A DNA stretch of 49,446 nucleotides from Thermanaerothrix sp. (GCA_026417795.1 JAOACP010000014.1:1-49446); one strand, 5' to 3'; counted from the first letter of the stretch, positions 16,934 through 25,076 are shown. Program-made: numbers and translations. The notes: generated by a model from the letters alone, not told the origin.

Positions 16934-18052
16934 TCAGCCCCTGCGCCCCTTCAAACGGTACACGAAGGCCAGCACTTCCGCAACCGCCTTGTACAACCCC
17001 TCGGGGATCTCCTCCCCTATCTCCACCTGGGAGTATACGGCCCTGGCAAGGGGCGGGTTCTGCACCACCGGCACCCGATTCTCCCTTGCAATCTCCTTGA
17101 TGCGCTCAGCTATGAGACCCTGTCCCTTGGCAAGGAGCACCGGAGCGTCCGACACCTTCCGGTCGTAGTTCAGCGCCACCGCCACGTGGACCGGGTTGGT
17201 TATGACCACGTCCGCCTTCGGCACGTCGGACATCATCCGCCTTTGGGCCAGCTCCCTCTGCCGCTGCCTTATGCGGCGCTTTATTAAGGGGTCCCCCTCC
17301 ATCTGCTTGTACTCTTCCTTTATCTCCTGTTTCGACATCCTTATGGACCGCTCGAACTCCCACCTCTGGTAGGCGTAGTCGAAGAGCCCCAGCACCAGCA
17401 GCATCAAGGTCATCTTCATGCTCAGCGCCCAAACCCGCCCCATGACCGTTCCAAGCCCCTCCATAAAGGGATGCTCCACCGCCTCCACCAGGACCACCAG
17501 GTCCTTCTTCAGCGCCCCGTATAGCATGAATATCAGTATCCCCGCCTTCACAACCCCTTTAAGCATCTCCACGAAGGACCGGCCGGAGAACATCTTCTTC
17601 ATGCCGCTTACTGGGTTCAGGCGGTTAAAGTTCGGGATCAGGGGCTTGGAGGTGAAGAGGAACCCCACCTGGTACGCCAAAAGCCCAAGGGCCGAAAGGG
17701 CGCATATGAGCCCCAGGGGAAGCCAAACCAGGAAGTAGGAGGACAATGACCGCAGGACGGGGAAGAGAAGCCACCTTTGGGTCCCCATGGAGGGCTCCTT
17801 GAGGTACCCCATGGTCACCTCAAAGAGCCTCGTAAGGTTGTCCATGAAGAACCCCCCAAACAACAGGACCCCGATGAGCCCCGAGGCTATGACCACCGCC
17901 GCGGTGAGGTCCTGGCTCTTGGTGACCTGCCCCTCTTCCCGGGCCTTCTGCCTCTTCCTTGGGGTGGCGGGCTCGGACTTCTCCTCCGCGAAGAACTGTA
18001 TGTCCACGTCCATCGAAGGTATCCAGCCCCTCTTCAAGACCTCCGGTTCCAT
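16934..18052 (-). CDS. flhB: Flagellar export switch protein FlhB
   Basis: FlhB is the inner-membrane export gate component that switches substrate class from rod/hook to filament after self-cleavage. The 372-residue protein has an N-terminal charged region (EEKSEPATPRKRQKAREEGQV), four membrane helices (about 45-220) and a cytoplasmic domain. The cleavage loop reads NPVH (codons at 17186-17197) where most family members have NPTH. The frame continues far upstream over fliR, so the ATG at 18052, which overlaps the fliR stop as ATGA, was chosen; an ATG at 18013 matches the Bacillus start better and is the alternative. fliR precedes it and flhA follows. Confidence 0.95.
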   Translation of the reverse strand: MEPEVLKRGWIPSMDVDIQFFAEEKSEPATPRKRQKAREEGQVTKSQDLTAAVVIASGLIGVLLFGGFFMDNLTRLFEVTMGYLKEPSMGTQRWLLFPVLRSLSSYFLVWLPLGLICALSALGLLAYQVGFLFTSKPLIPNFNRLNPVSGMKKMFSGRSFVEMLKGVVKAGILIFMLYGALKKDLVVLVEAVEHPFMEGLGTVMGRVWALSMKMTLMLLVLGLFDYAYQRWEFERSIRMSKQEIKEEYKQMEGDPLIKRRIRQRQRELAQRRMMSDVPKADVVITNPVHVAVALNYDRKVSDAPVLLAKGQGLIAERIKEIARENRVPVVQNPPLARAVYSQVEIGEEIPEGLYKAVAEVLAFVYRLKGRRG

Positions 18053-18831
18053 CAGCGCCAAAGGACAGTCCCCTCCAGGGCCCAGATCACCGCCTTGCTC
18101 ACGTGGCCGTAAAACACGTCCACCGTCAAGGGCATCACCGCCATGAGCAGGATGAGGCCAAGGCCTATCTTGAGCGGTATGCCCAGGATGAAGACGTTCA
18201 TCTGGGGAACCGTACGGGCCACGAACCCAAGGCCTATGTCCGCCAGGAGAAGGGCCCCCATGATGGGAAGCGACAGCCTTATGCCCAGGAGAAAGAGCTC
18301 CGTAAGCCACCGCCCCAGGGACTGGGACAGGGGGATGCCAAGAAACCCCTTCCCCACGGGGACCAGCGTAAAACTCCTGTTGAGGGCCTCCACCAGGAGC
18401 AGGTGTCCGTTCCAGTGGAACAGGAACCATATCCCCAACAGATACTTCATCTGCCCCACCAACGCCACGCTCCCCTCCTGGGAGGGGTCGAAAAGGGTGG
18501 CCATGGCAAGCCCCATCTGGCTGCCCTCCATGTAGCCGGAAAGCTGTAGCGCGTACAGGGGAAGGGAGGACAGGAACCCCACCGAAGCGCCTACTACGAA
18601 CTCCCTCGCCCCGAAGAGGGCGACCCCCGTCCAGGTGGAGAGCAGCGCCATCGGCACCTGGGGATTGACCGATGGGACCATCACCAACGCCAGCATGAAG
18701 GCAAGCCAAAGCTTTATCGGCATGGGCCAGGAGGGCAGCGCGAACAGCGGGCTTGCGAACATGAGCCCCGTCAATCGGAGGGAACATAGCAGGTACACCA
18801 AGATGAGGTTTACTATCTCCTCGTAGTTCAT
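18052..18831 (-). CDS. fliR: Flagellar export gate protein FliR
   Basis: FliR is a membrane core component of the flagellar type III export gate, assembling with FliP and FliQ into the entry channel. The 259-residue protein is strongly hydrophobic, with about six hydrophobic segments and family-typical LRLTGLMFASPLF near the N-terminus and the GARREFVVG-like GAREFVVGASVGF segment at about 75-90. Its start codon overlaps the fliQ stop (ATGA) and its stop overlaps the flhB start. The order fliP-fliQ-fliR-flhB is conserved across bacteria. Confidence 0.96.
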   Translation of the reverse strand: MNYEEIVNLILVYLLCSLRLTGLMFASPLFALPSWPMPIKLWLAFMLALVMVPSVNPQVPMALLSTWTGVALFGAREFVVGASVGFLSSLPLYALQLSGYMEGSQMGLAMATLFDPSQEGSVALVGQMKYLLGIWFLFHWNGHLLLVEALNRSFTLVPVGKGFLGIPLSQSLGRWLTELFLLGIRLSLPIMGALLLADIGLGFVARTVPQMNVFILGIPLKIGLGLILLMAVMPLTVDVFYGHVSKAVIWALEGTVLWR

Positions 18832-19106
18832 GACACAAACCTGTACAGGGACTCGAACAGGAAGCGGGTCATGTCAAGCACGGTCCTGCCCATCCAAGGC
18901 CCCAGCAGTATAAGCCCCAGGATCACCGCCAGTATCTTGGGTATAAAAGCCAGGGTCTGCTCCTGGATGGAGGTGGCGGTCTGGATTATCCCTATCACCA
19001 ACCCCACCAGCATGGCGATCACCAGTATGGGCATGCTGCTTATCATGGACACCCAAAGGGCTTGACTGAAGGCGTCCGTCACGCTCAGGGTCCCCAACCA
19101 AACCAC
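18828..19106 (-). CDS. fliQ: Flagellar export gate protein FliQ
   Basis: FliQ is a small two-helix membrane subunit of the flagellar export gate. The 92-residue length is normal. Two hydrophobic helices (about 16-40 and 55-75) flank the conserved segment IQTATSIQEQTLAFIPKI, which is close to universal in this family. It starts one base after the fliP stop and its own stop overlaps the fliR start. Confidence 0.97.
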   Translation of the reverse strand: MVWLGTLSVTDAFSQALWVSMISSMPILVIAMLVGLVIGIIQTATSIQEQTLAFIPKILAVILGLILLGPWMGRTVLDMTRFLFESLYRFVS

Positions 19107-19107
19107 C

Positions 19108-19872
19108 TCACTTAAAGCTGGTGACGAGGCTGGCTATCACCAGATCCCATCCGTCCGCCATTACGAAGAGCAGCACCTTGAACGGCAGGGATATCATCAT
19201 GGGGGGCAGCATTATCATTCCCATGCTCATGAGAACGCTGGATACGATCATGTCCACCACGATGAAGGGGATGAATATCACCACCCCCATCTGAAAGGCG
19301 GTCTTCAACTCGCTCAGGATGAACGCGGGGATGAGCACCCTGGTGGGCACCTGGTCCTGGTTCTTTGGCTGCTTCATCTTGGCAAGCCTCACCATTAGGG
19401 ACAGCTCCTGTTCCCTTGTCTGGCGCAGCATGAAGGCCCTCACTGGACCCTCCGCCCCCTGAAAGGCCCGCTCCGCGGATATCTGCCCCCTCATGTATGG
19501 AACCAAGGCCCCCTTGTAGACCTGGTCCCACACCGGAGCCATGGTGAAGAATGTGAGGAACAGCGCCAGGGACGCTATCACCTGATTGGGGGGTATCTGC
19601 TGAAGCCCCATGGCGTTTCTTACAAACCCCAGGACCACCAATATCCTGGTAAAGCTGGTGAGCATGAGCACTATGGCGGGAGCCATGCTCAAAACCGTCA
19701 TCAGCGCCACTATCTGCAGCGTCAACGCCACATCCTGCTGGGACCTGGCGGCGTCAACCCCTATCCTCAAAGCAGGCACCGGCAAAGTGGGAGGCACCGG
19801 CTGGGCGTGGGCACACCCCGCCAGAATAGCGCAAAGCGCCGCCCCCAATAACAAACCCCGCTTAAGGCTCAA
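19108..19872 (-). CDS. fliP: Flagellar export gate protein FliP
   Basis: FliP forms the core of the flagellar export channel. With the TTG start at 19872 the protein is 254 residues, the family norm, and begins with a cleavable signal peptide (MSLKRGLLLGAALCAILAG then a Cys-Ala-His-Ala end), as FliP often does. The conserved segments TSFTRILVVLGFVRNAMG, PPNQVIASLALFLTFF and the C-terminal MGMIMLPPMMISLPFK block are all present. The TTG has a GGGGGG ribosome site and overlaps the fliO stop by 11 bases. An upstream start at 19950 would overlap fliO by 89 bases and would put 26 residues before the signal peptide, so it is less likely. Confidence 0.95.
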   Translation of the reverse strand: MSLKRGLLLGAALCAILAGCAHAQPVPPTLPVPALRIGVDAARSQQDVALTLQIVALMTVLSMAPAIVLMLTSFTRILVVLGFVRNAMGLQQIPPNQVIASLALFLTFFTMAPVWDQVYKGALVPYMRGQISAERAFQGAEGPVRAFMLRQTREQELSLMVRLAKMKQPKNQDQVPTRVLIPAFILSELKTAFQMGVVIFIPFIVVDMIVSSVLMSMGMIMLPPMMISLPFKVLLFVMADGWDLVIASLVTSFK

Positions 19873-20176
19873 CCGCCCCACCCCCCGTATCGCCGCTGCG
19901 TTCAACGTGGCGTTCGAACTCCTCAGCCTCCCAGCGATGAAGCACCTCAAACCCCCCCTTGGGGGACGAGATTACCGCCACCACCGTGGGCCCCATTTTA
20001 AGAACATAAACAAGGTCCCGCCCCACGGGGGTCACCGACAACACCGCGACCCCACCGGAGGGGTTAAGCCGCCACAGCCGCGGCAGGGCCCGAACCAACA
20101 GGGCCCCCGCAGCACCCAGCACCAAAAGACCGCCTAGCACCTTGATAAGGTAGCTCCAAAGGCTGACTTCCTCCAC
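19862..20176 (-). CDS. fliO: Flagellar biosynthetic protein FliO
   Basis: FliO is a small bitopic membrane protein that helps FliP assemble. The 104-residue protein has one membrane helix near the N-terminus (LIKVLGGLLVLGAAGALLV), a short cytoplasmic beta domain (GGVAVLSVTPVGRDLVYVLKMGPTVVAVI) and a charged tail, the usual FliO layout. The GTG at 20176 was chosen because GAGGTG lies five bases upstream; the ATG at 20191 has no ribosome site. It is separated from cheY by about 100 bases that hold a hairpin and an AT-rich island. Confidence 0.86.
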   Translation of the reverse strand: MEEVSLWSYLIKVLGGLLVLGAAGALLVRALPRLWRLNPSGGVAVLSVTPVGRDLVYVLKMGPTVVAVISSPKGGFEVLHRWEAEEFERHVERSGDTGGGAVEP

Positions 20177-20221
20177 CGGGACACCTCGCATGATAATTTA
20201 ATATTAACCAATAAAAGATAA

Positions 20222-20256
20222 AAAAATAAAAGGAGTGCCGGGGGATACTCCCCGCC
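20222..20256 (-). terminator. Terminator-like hairpin after cheY, followed by an AT-rich island
   Basis: On the minus strand, 24 bases past the cheY stop, GGAGT and ACTCC can pair around a 10-base loop and are followed directly by TTTTATTTTTTTATC. A competing stem, GGGGA/TCCCC with a 3-base loop, lies within the same segment. Between this and the fliO start (to 20191) the sequence is almost all A and T (TTAATATTAAATTATC), very unlike the GC-rich operon. It may be an internal attenuator with a new promoter for the export genes. The -35 and -10 elements are not convincing, so only the hairpin is called. Confidence 0.45.
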
Positions 20257-20279
20257 ACCCCCTTGGGGAAGCCGCCTCC

Positions 20280-20642
20280 TCAGGATAGGGCCTTGCTCAG
20301 GGCCTCCAGCACCCTGTCGGGCTGGAAGGGTTTAACTATGAAGTCCGCCGCCCCCGCCCTTATGGCCTCTATGACCATGGCCTGCTGGCCCATGGCGCTG
20401 ACCATAACCACCTTTGCGTTGGGATCCTGCTGCTTTATCTCCTTAACCGCCGCCAGGCCGTCCATCTCCGGCATGGTTATGTCCATGGTGACCACGTCGG
20501 GCTTAAGCTCTGAGTACATCTGAACCGCGACCTTACCGTTCTCGGCCTCGCCCACCACCTCGAAGCCGTTCTTGGTAAGGATGTCCTTCAACATCATCCT
20601 CATGAAGGCTGCGTCATCTACTATAAGAACCCTGGTTCCCAT
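20280..20642 (-). CDS. cheY: Chemotaxis response regulator CheY
   Basis: CheY carries the phosphate signal from CheA to the flagellar switch. The 120-residue single receiver domain has Asp9/Asp10 (VDDAAFMR), phospho-acceptor Asp54 (VTMDITMPEMDG), Ser82 in MVSAMG and Lys104 in FIVKPF. It lies between fliY and fliO, as in Bacillus subtilis. The best nearby phosphatase candidate is CheC, since FliY in this window lacks the catalytic asparagines. Confidence 0.97.
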   Translation of the reverse strand: MGTRVLIVDDAAFMRMMLKDILTKNGFEVVGEAENGKVAVQMYSELKPDVVTMDITMPEMDGLAAVKEIKQQDPNAKVVMVSAMGQQAMVIEAIRAGAADFIVKPFQPDRVLEALSKALS

Positions 20643-20677
20643 TCTGCCCTCTCCTTCCTGGAAGAAAATGGCCTGCC

Positions 20678-21796
20678 TTAGACGCCCATGGAGCGGATCC
20701 GCTCCGCCCGGCTCACGATCTCGGTTATCCTCACCCCGAAGCTCTCGTCTATGACCACGACCTCGCCCCTGGCTATGAGCTTACCGTTGACCAACACATC
20801 AACCGGCTCACCGGCCATCCTGTTCAATTCTACCACGGAGCCGGGGCTCATGTTCAATATATCCGCGATGGTCTTTCTGGCCCTACCGAGCTCAACAGTT
20901 ATTCTAACAGGAATATCCGCTATCAGGTCAATAGCGCTGGAAGAAACCGCCACCTCCTGCCCTCCAAGGGGGGCAAACTCCGCGGGGCGCACGTCCACGG
21001 GAGCGGTGGAGATCGAGGCGCTTCGGGGGGCAAAGGCCGCCTCCGGAGCTGCCTGGGAAGGCCGCGGCGCGACGGGCTGCTGCGGCGATGGAGCGCTCCG
21101 CGGCGCCTCATGGGGCTTCTCCTGAGGCGCCGAGGCCTCCCTTATGCGGTTTGCCAACTCCTTGGCGCTGCCCGCGGGCAACACCACGAAGATCGAGAAG
21201 GGGTCCACCCCCTCCACCGCCACGTCCAGCCGGGCTATCCAGGCCTCCTCCGTAACCGGCAGGGAGTCAAAGGGCACCCACGAAAAGTCCGAAAGCCCGC
21301 CGGACGTATCCTTCGGCGCAAGCCTCGCCCCCTTCAGCATCCCGCTTATGCTGGTGAGGGCGGAACCTATCAGCTGGCTGAAACCCTCCTGGGCGGCGGA
21401 AAGATAGAGGTCGTTGGGCTCCTCCGGCAGCTCCTTGGCATCCCCTCCCATCATCAGGTCCGCCAAGGTCAACGCCCCCCGGTCGGTGGTCACCAGCCTG
21501 GCGGGGGCATCGTCAAGGCCGTCCCAGGCCATGGAGAAGGCGAAGATGGACATGGCCCCCACCTTCTCCACCACCGAGTTCTGAGGCGCCGATTCGCAAA
21601 GCCCCACCGAGACGGACACGGACCTCCCAGCCAACATGCCCATCACGCCTCCCACGGCGGAAGCCGCGGTGGAGGCCACCTCCTTGAGCACCTCCATCTC
21701 GTCCAGGGTTACAGCCCCGCCGCCGCCCCCTCCCGAAGGCTTGCCGCCGGTCAGAAGGGCGTCTATCTCGTCTTGGCTAAGGAAATCCTCGCCCAT
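20678..21796 (-). CDS. fliY: Flagellar motor switch protein FliY (FliN-type C-terminus)
   Basis: FliY is a C-ring protein with a C-terminal FliN/SpoA domain and, in many species, CheY-P phosphatase activity. The 372-residue protein has a FliM-like N-terminus (DFLSQDEIDALL), a CheC-like middle domain (about 30-210), a Pro/Ala-rich linker (about 222-285) and a FliN domain (about 290-365, DIPVRITVELGRARKTIADI). The two CheC-like motifs have Ser where the catalytic Asn is expected (LKEVAS and SAAQEGFS), so phosphatase activity is doubtful. It sits three bases after fliM and just before cheY. Confidence 0.95.
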   Translation of the reverse strand: MGEDFLSQDEIDALLTGGKPSGGGGGGAVTLDEMEVLKEVASTAASAVGGVMGMLAGRSVSVSVGLCESAPQNSVVEKVGAMSIFAFSMAWDGLDDAPARLVTTDRGALTLADLMMGGDAKELPEEPNDLYLSAAQEGFSQLIGSALTSISGMLKGARLAPKDTSGGLSDFSWVPFDSLPVTEEAWIARLDVAVEGVDPFSIFVVLPAGSAKELANRIREASAPQEKPHEAPRSAPSPQQPVAPRPSQAAPEAAFAPRSASISTAPVDVRPAEFAPLGGQEVAVSSSAIDLIADIPVRITVELGRARKTIADILNMSPGSVVELNRMAGEPVDVLVNGKLIARGEVVVIDESFGVRITEIVSRAERIRSMGV

Positions 21797-21799
21797 TTC

Positions 21800-22804
21800 T
21801 TAATCCTCCCCGTGATGGGCGAGCCCCTCCCCGCTTAATACCTCGAGGATCCTCGCCGCATAGTGCTTTTCAAAGGTTCCAGCCTCACACAGGAACTTGA
21901 CCCTGTTGCCCACCCTAAGCCCCAAGGGGTCCGACGTCTTACCGTCAAGCCGGATAACGTCCCCCTCCCGAAGCTGAAGCACATCCCCAAGGGTGAGCAC
22001 CGTGTGCCCAAGCTCCAGCGCCATGGGCACCGCCACCTGGTGAAGCCTCGCCTCTATGGCATCCCTGGCGCCCTCCACGTTCTTCCTTCCCGTGGAGGCA
22101 AACCAGTGCTGGGACGACAGCTTGTCTATCATGGGCTCCATCACAAAGTAGGGGATGCACAGGTTCATTATCCCCTCCGTCTCCCCCACCTGAATCTTCA
22201 ACGTTACCAAAAGCACCATGTCGCTGCCGGGACATATCTGCACGAAAAACGGGTTGCTCTCCATGCTCTCAAACCGGAACCGTATGTCCACCACGGTGCT
22301 CCAGCTCTCCTCAAGGTGCTCCAGGATCTTCAGCATCACCCGCTCCACCACGGTGCGCTCTATGTCGGTAAGATCCCGGGGCTTCCTTATGGGCTCCCCC
22401 TTGCCGCCAAGCATCCTGTCTATTATGGAGAACACCAGATGAGGGTTCATCTCCAACACCGCGTTCCCGCTCAAGGGGTACATCTCAAGCACCCCCATCA
22501 CCGTGGGCTGAACCAGGGACCTTATGAACTCGTCGTAGGCCAGCTGGTCAACGGACACTACCTCCGCGGAAACCATGGACCTCACCAGCGTGGACAACGA
22601 CGTGGTCAGCTGCCTGGCGAAGGAGTCGTGTATCATCTGGATGGCCCTGAGCTGGTCCTTGCTGAACTTGTCGGGGCGCCTGAAGTCGTAAACCTTTATC
22701 TTCCTGTCGTCCTGCTTCTCTATGGACGCCAGGTCCACGCTCCCGCTGGACAGGGCCTGCAGAAGGGAGTCTATCTCGTTCTGGGAGAGAACCTCCGGTA
22801 CCAC
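21800..22804 (-). CDS. fliM: Flagellar motor switch protein FliM
   Basis: FliM is the C-ring protein that binds CheY-P and sets rotation direction. The 334-residue protein has the N-terminal CheY-binding peptide (EVLSQNEIDSLLQAL), a CheC-like middle domain (about 45-230) with FARQLTTSLSTLVRSMV and the RMLGGKGEP segment near 130, and a C-terminal SpoA domain. GTG is the start codon, with GGGAGGTGG four bases upstream. It is preceded by fliL and followed by fliY, the usual order. Confidence 0.97.
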   Translation of the reverse strand: MVPEVLSQNEIDSLLQALSSGSVDLASIEKQDDRKIKVYDFRRPDKFSKDQLRAIQMIHDSFARQLTTSLSTLVRSMVSAEVVSVDQLAYDEFIRSLVQPTVMGVLEMYPLSGNAVLEMNPHLVFSIIDRMLGGKGEPIRKPRDLTDIERTVVERVMLKILEHLEESWSTVVDIRFRFESMESNPFFVQICPGSDMVLLVTLKIQVGETEGIMNLCIPYFVMEPMIDKLSSQHWFASTGRKNVEGARDAIEARLHQVAVPMALELGHTVLTLGDVLQLREGDVIRLDGKTSDPLGLRVGNRVKFLCEAGTFEKHYAARILEVLSGEGLAHHGED

Positions 22805-22816
22805 TTAACCACCTCC

Positions 22817-23266
22817 CTACTGCAACATGAACTGGTCGAAGAGGACCTGCCTTACCGCAACCTTGTCATCCTTCTTCGTCCTGGGAAGCAACGAGTTAAG
22901 CCGCCCCCTGAGATCCTGGGCCAGTATCTGAGCCCCCTCGGAACTCTTGAGCTCGTCGTAGCGCCGGTCCTTCACGGTAAGTATTATCTCGTTCTTAACC
23001 CTGGACATCCAGCCCGCATCGGATAACAGCGCCGCCGCATCGGGATCCTCCATCTCCAGGGTAACCCCCAGCTGTATCAAATGGGGCTCCGGGTCCGCCA
23101 GGTTTATGGTGAAGTTCCCCACCGACACCGTGGGCCCCGGAGGCAGAAGCTTCTCCTTGGGCTTATCGGGGCCGAAGAACTTAAGCCCCACCATCACCCC
23201 TCCTCCTATGCCGAGGAGCAGGACCACCACCCCTACCACCACGAAAATCACAGCCTTCTTAGCCAT
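22817..23266 (-). CDS. fliL: Flagellar basal body-associated protein FliL
   Basis: FliL is a bitopic membrane protein around the stator ring that supports torque and stability. The 149-residue protein has a short cytoplasmic start, one membrane helix (about 5-29, AVIFVVVGVVVLLLGIGGG) and a periplasmic stomatin-like domain with a conserved TVSVGNFTINLADPEPHLI start and a C-terminal VRQVLFDQFMLQ end. It starts 16 bases after the motB stop and is followed by fliM. Confidence 0.93.
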   Translation of the reverse strand: MAKKAVIFVVVGVVVLLLGIGGGVMVGLKFFGPDKPKEKLLPPGPTVSVGNFTINLADPEPHLIQLGVTLEMEDPDAAALLSDAGWMSRVKNEIILTVKDRRYDELKSSEGAQILAQDLRGRLNSLLPRTKKDDKVAVRQVLFDQFMLQ

Positions 23267-23282
23267 GGCCCCTCCTCCTCGA

Positions 23283-24008
23283 TCAAAGAGAGTTGTCAGT
23301 AAGGATAACCAGATCCACCCTTCGGTTTAGAGCCCGGTGCTCCGGCGTATCGTTGGGCACCAGGGGCTTGGAAGCTCCGTAACCCACCGCCTGGACGTTC
23401 CTGTCCGACAGCCCCACCCGGTTCACCATGTACGACGCCACCGCAGCGGCCCTGGCGGCGGAAAGCCCCCAGTTGTCTCCGTAGGGCCCTCCCTCCAGTG
23501 GAGTGTTGTCCGTGTGCCCCTCAAAGGATATGGGGTACCGAACCCCTATCAGCACCTGCCCCACCTTGAAAAGAAGCCTCCTGGCCAATGGGCTCAGCTC
23601 GGCGCTCCCGGGGGCGAACAGGAACTGCTCCGAAAGGGACACCGTGACCCCCCTCTGGTTTATCTGCACTATCATCTGATCCTGAAGCCCCTGGTCCTTG
23701 GCAAGGGCCTGAAGCTGCTTCGCTATGCCCTCCTTGAACTCCTGGGTCCTCTTCGGCGCGTCCCCCGCGTCCTGACCCACTCGGCCGGCGTAAACCCCCG
23801 CCCCCTCCTGGATCGTCTTGCCCCCGGGCAACACCCCTAAAGCCCCCTGGAAGGAGAACATCATCTTCTGGAACTTCTGGACGTCTATGGAGGAAAAGGA
23901 GTACAGGAACACGAAGAACGTAAGAAGCAACGTGACCATGTCCCCATAGGTGGCCATGAACAAAGGAGCCCCTGCGGAACCCTCAGGCTGCTTCTTCTTA
24001 CGCGCCAA
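23283..24008 (-). CDS. motB: Flagellar stator protein MotB
   Basis: MotB anchors the stator to peptidoglycan and carries the ion-binding aspartate. In 241 residues there is a single N-terminal membrane helix with the key Asp in TYGDMVTLLLTFFVFLYSFS, a plug/linker region (about 55-115) and an OmpA-like peptidoglycan-binding domain (FEGHTDNTPL, SAARAAAVASYM, NRRVDLVI). The helix sequence with TYGD and SSIDVQKF recalls Bacillus MotS (sodium type) as much as MotB, so the coupling ion is open. motA precedes it by six bases. Confidence 0.95.
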   Translation of the reverse strand: MARKKKQPEGSAGAPLFMATYGDMVTLLLTFFVFLYSFSSIDVQKFQKMMFSFQGALGVLPGGKTIQEGAGVYAGRVGQDAGDAPKRTQEFKEGIAKQLQALAKDQGLQDQMIVQINQRGVTVSLSEQFLFAPGSAELSPLARRLLFKVGQVLIGVRYPISFEGHTDNTPLEGGPYGDNWGLSAARAAAVASYMVNRVGLSDRNVQAVGYGASKPLVPNDTPEHRALNRRVDLVILTDNSL

Positions 24009-24014
24009 AGGACA

Positions 24015-24803
24015 TCACTCCTCCTGTCCCTGTTCCTTCTCCGCCTCCATCTTGGCCCTCAAATCCGGGGGCAAGAAGACCTTCAGCTTCTCCTCCACTA
24101 TCCTGGGGTTCTCCCCCGCCTGGATCGCCAGTATCCCCTCCACCATCAGCTCCCGCGAGAGGATCTCCTGGCTGGACCGATAGGCCAGCTTCTTCGACGT
24201 GGGAATACATATGACGTTGGCTATGAAGGACCCATAGAAGGTGGTTATGAGGGCCGTGGCCATACCGGGGCCCAAAGCGTCAGGATCGTCCAGGTGCCCC
24301 AACATGACTATGAGGCCTATCAGGGTCCCCAGCATCCCGAAGGCGGGGGCAAGCTCCGCCATTATGTCGAACATGGCCTTGCCCGCCCCGTGGCGCTCCT
24401 CCAAAAGGCCTATCTCGGTGTCCAATATGGACTTCACCAGCTCCGGGTCCGTGCCGTCCACCACCAGCTGGATGGACTTCTTCATGAACGGGTCGTCCAG
24501 CTGAGACGCGTCCTCCTCCAACGCCAAAAGGCCCTCCCGCCTGGCCTTCTCGGCGAAGCTCACCAGGGTCTGGATGAGGCCCGGAAGGTCTATGGGATCG
24601 TTGAAGAACGCCTTCCGAAGGATCTTTGGAAGCGCCTTGGTCCTCTCCATGGGGTTAGCCATTATGGCGGCCCCCAACGTCCCCCCTCCGGTTATGAGAA
24701 GAGACGGGACGTCTATAAACGCCCCAGGATCGCCGCCCGCCAATATTCCCCCTATGACCAGTATCAGGGCCAGAAGAAAACCTATTACAGTTCCAAGATC
24801 CAC
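24015..24803 (-). CDS. motA: Flagellar stator protein MotA
   Basis: MotA is the ion-channel and torque-generating stator subunit. The 262-residue protein has four membrane helices (about 5-22, 32-50, 148-168 and 182-202) and the large cytoplasmic loop with charged residues that touch FliG (ARREGLLALEED holds the conserved Arg and Glu). The loop also has VVDGTDPELVKSILDTEI, typical of MotA/MotP. It follows flbD by 66 bases and is followed by motB. Having mot genes inside the fla/che operon differs from Bacillus subtilis, where motAB stand alone. Confidence 0.95.
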   Translation of the reverse strand: MDLGTVIGFLLALILVIGGILAGGDPGAFIDVPSLLITGGGTLGAAIMANPMERTKALPKILRKAFFNDPIDLPGLIQTLVSFAEKARREGLLALEEDASQLDDPFMKKSIQLVVDGTDPELVKSILDTEIGLLEERHGAGKAMFDIMAELAPAFGMLGTLIGLIVMLGHLDDPDALGPGMATALITTFYGSFIANVICIPTSKKLAYRSSQEILSRELMVEGILAIQAGENPRIVEEKLKVFLPPDLRAKMEAEKEQGQEE

Positions 24804-24869
24804 CGGAGCCTCACCTCGACGATTCCCATGATGTTAAAGCCTCTGCCAGCCCCAAACCTCCGCTAAAAC

Positions 24870-25064
24870 TCACCTCGGAAGAGCCCCAAAAACCCTGCGC
24901 TTGAACTCCACTACCTTGTCTATTATATCCTCAGGGGTCTCCTTAACCACATACCTCCTGCCGTTCGACATGGTCACCACCGTGTCCGGATTCGCCTCAA
25001 CGGCCTCTATGAGGTCGCTGTTGAGCACGAACCGACCTCCCCCAAAACGGGTAAGCTCTATCAA
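24870..25064 (-). CDS. flbD: FlbD/SwrD family small flagellar protein
   Basis: A 64-residue protein of the FlbD (SwrD) family, matched by MIELTRFGG at the start, VLNSDLIEAVEANPDTVV in the middle and a YVVKETPEDIIDKV segment. In Bacillus subtilis SwrD raises motor torque and is encoded right after flgE, the same place as here. It lies between flgE (12-base gap) and motA, which fits a role with the stator. No membrane segment is present, so it should be cytoplasmic. Confidence 0.92.
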   Translation of the reverse strand: MIELTRFGGGRFVLNSDLIEAVEANPDTVVTMSNGRRYVVKETPEDIIDKVVEFKRRVFGALPR

Positions 25065-25076
25065 CGCCTAAGCCAC

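Noticed and set aside
18053-18838. 262-residue N-terminal extension of flhB
   Set aside because: It is the shadow of fliR in another frame, Pro/Gly/His-rich; FlhB begins at 18052 or 18013.
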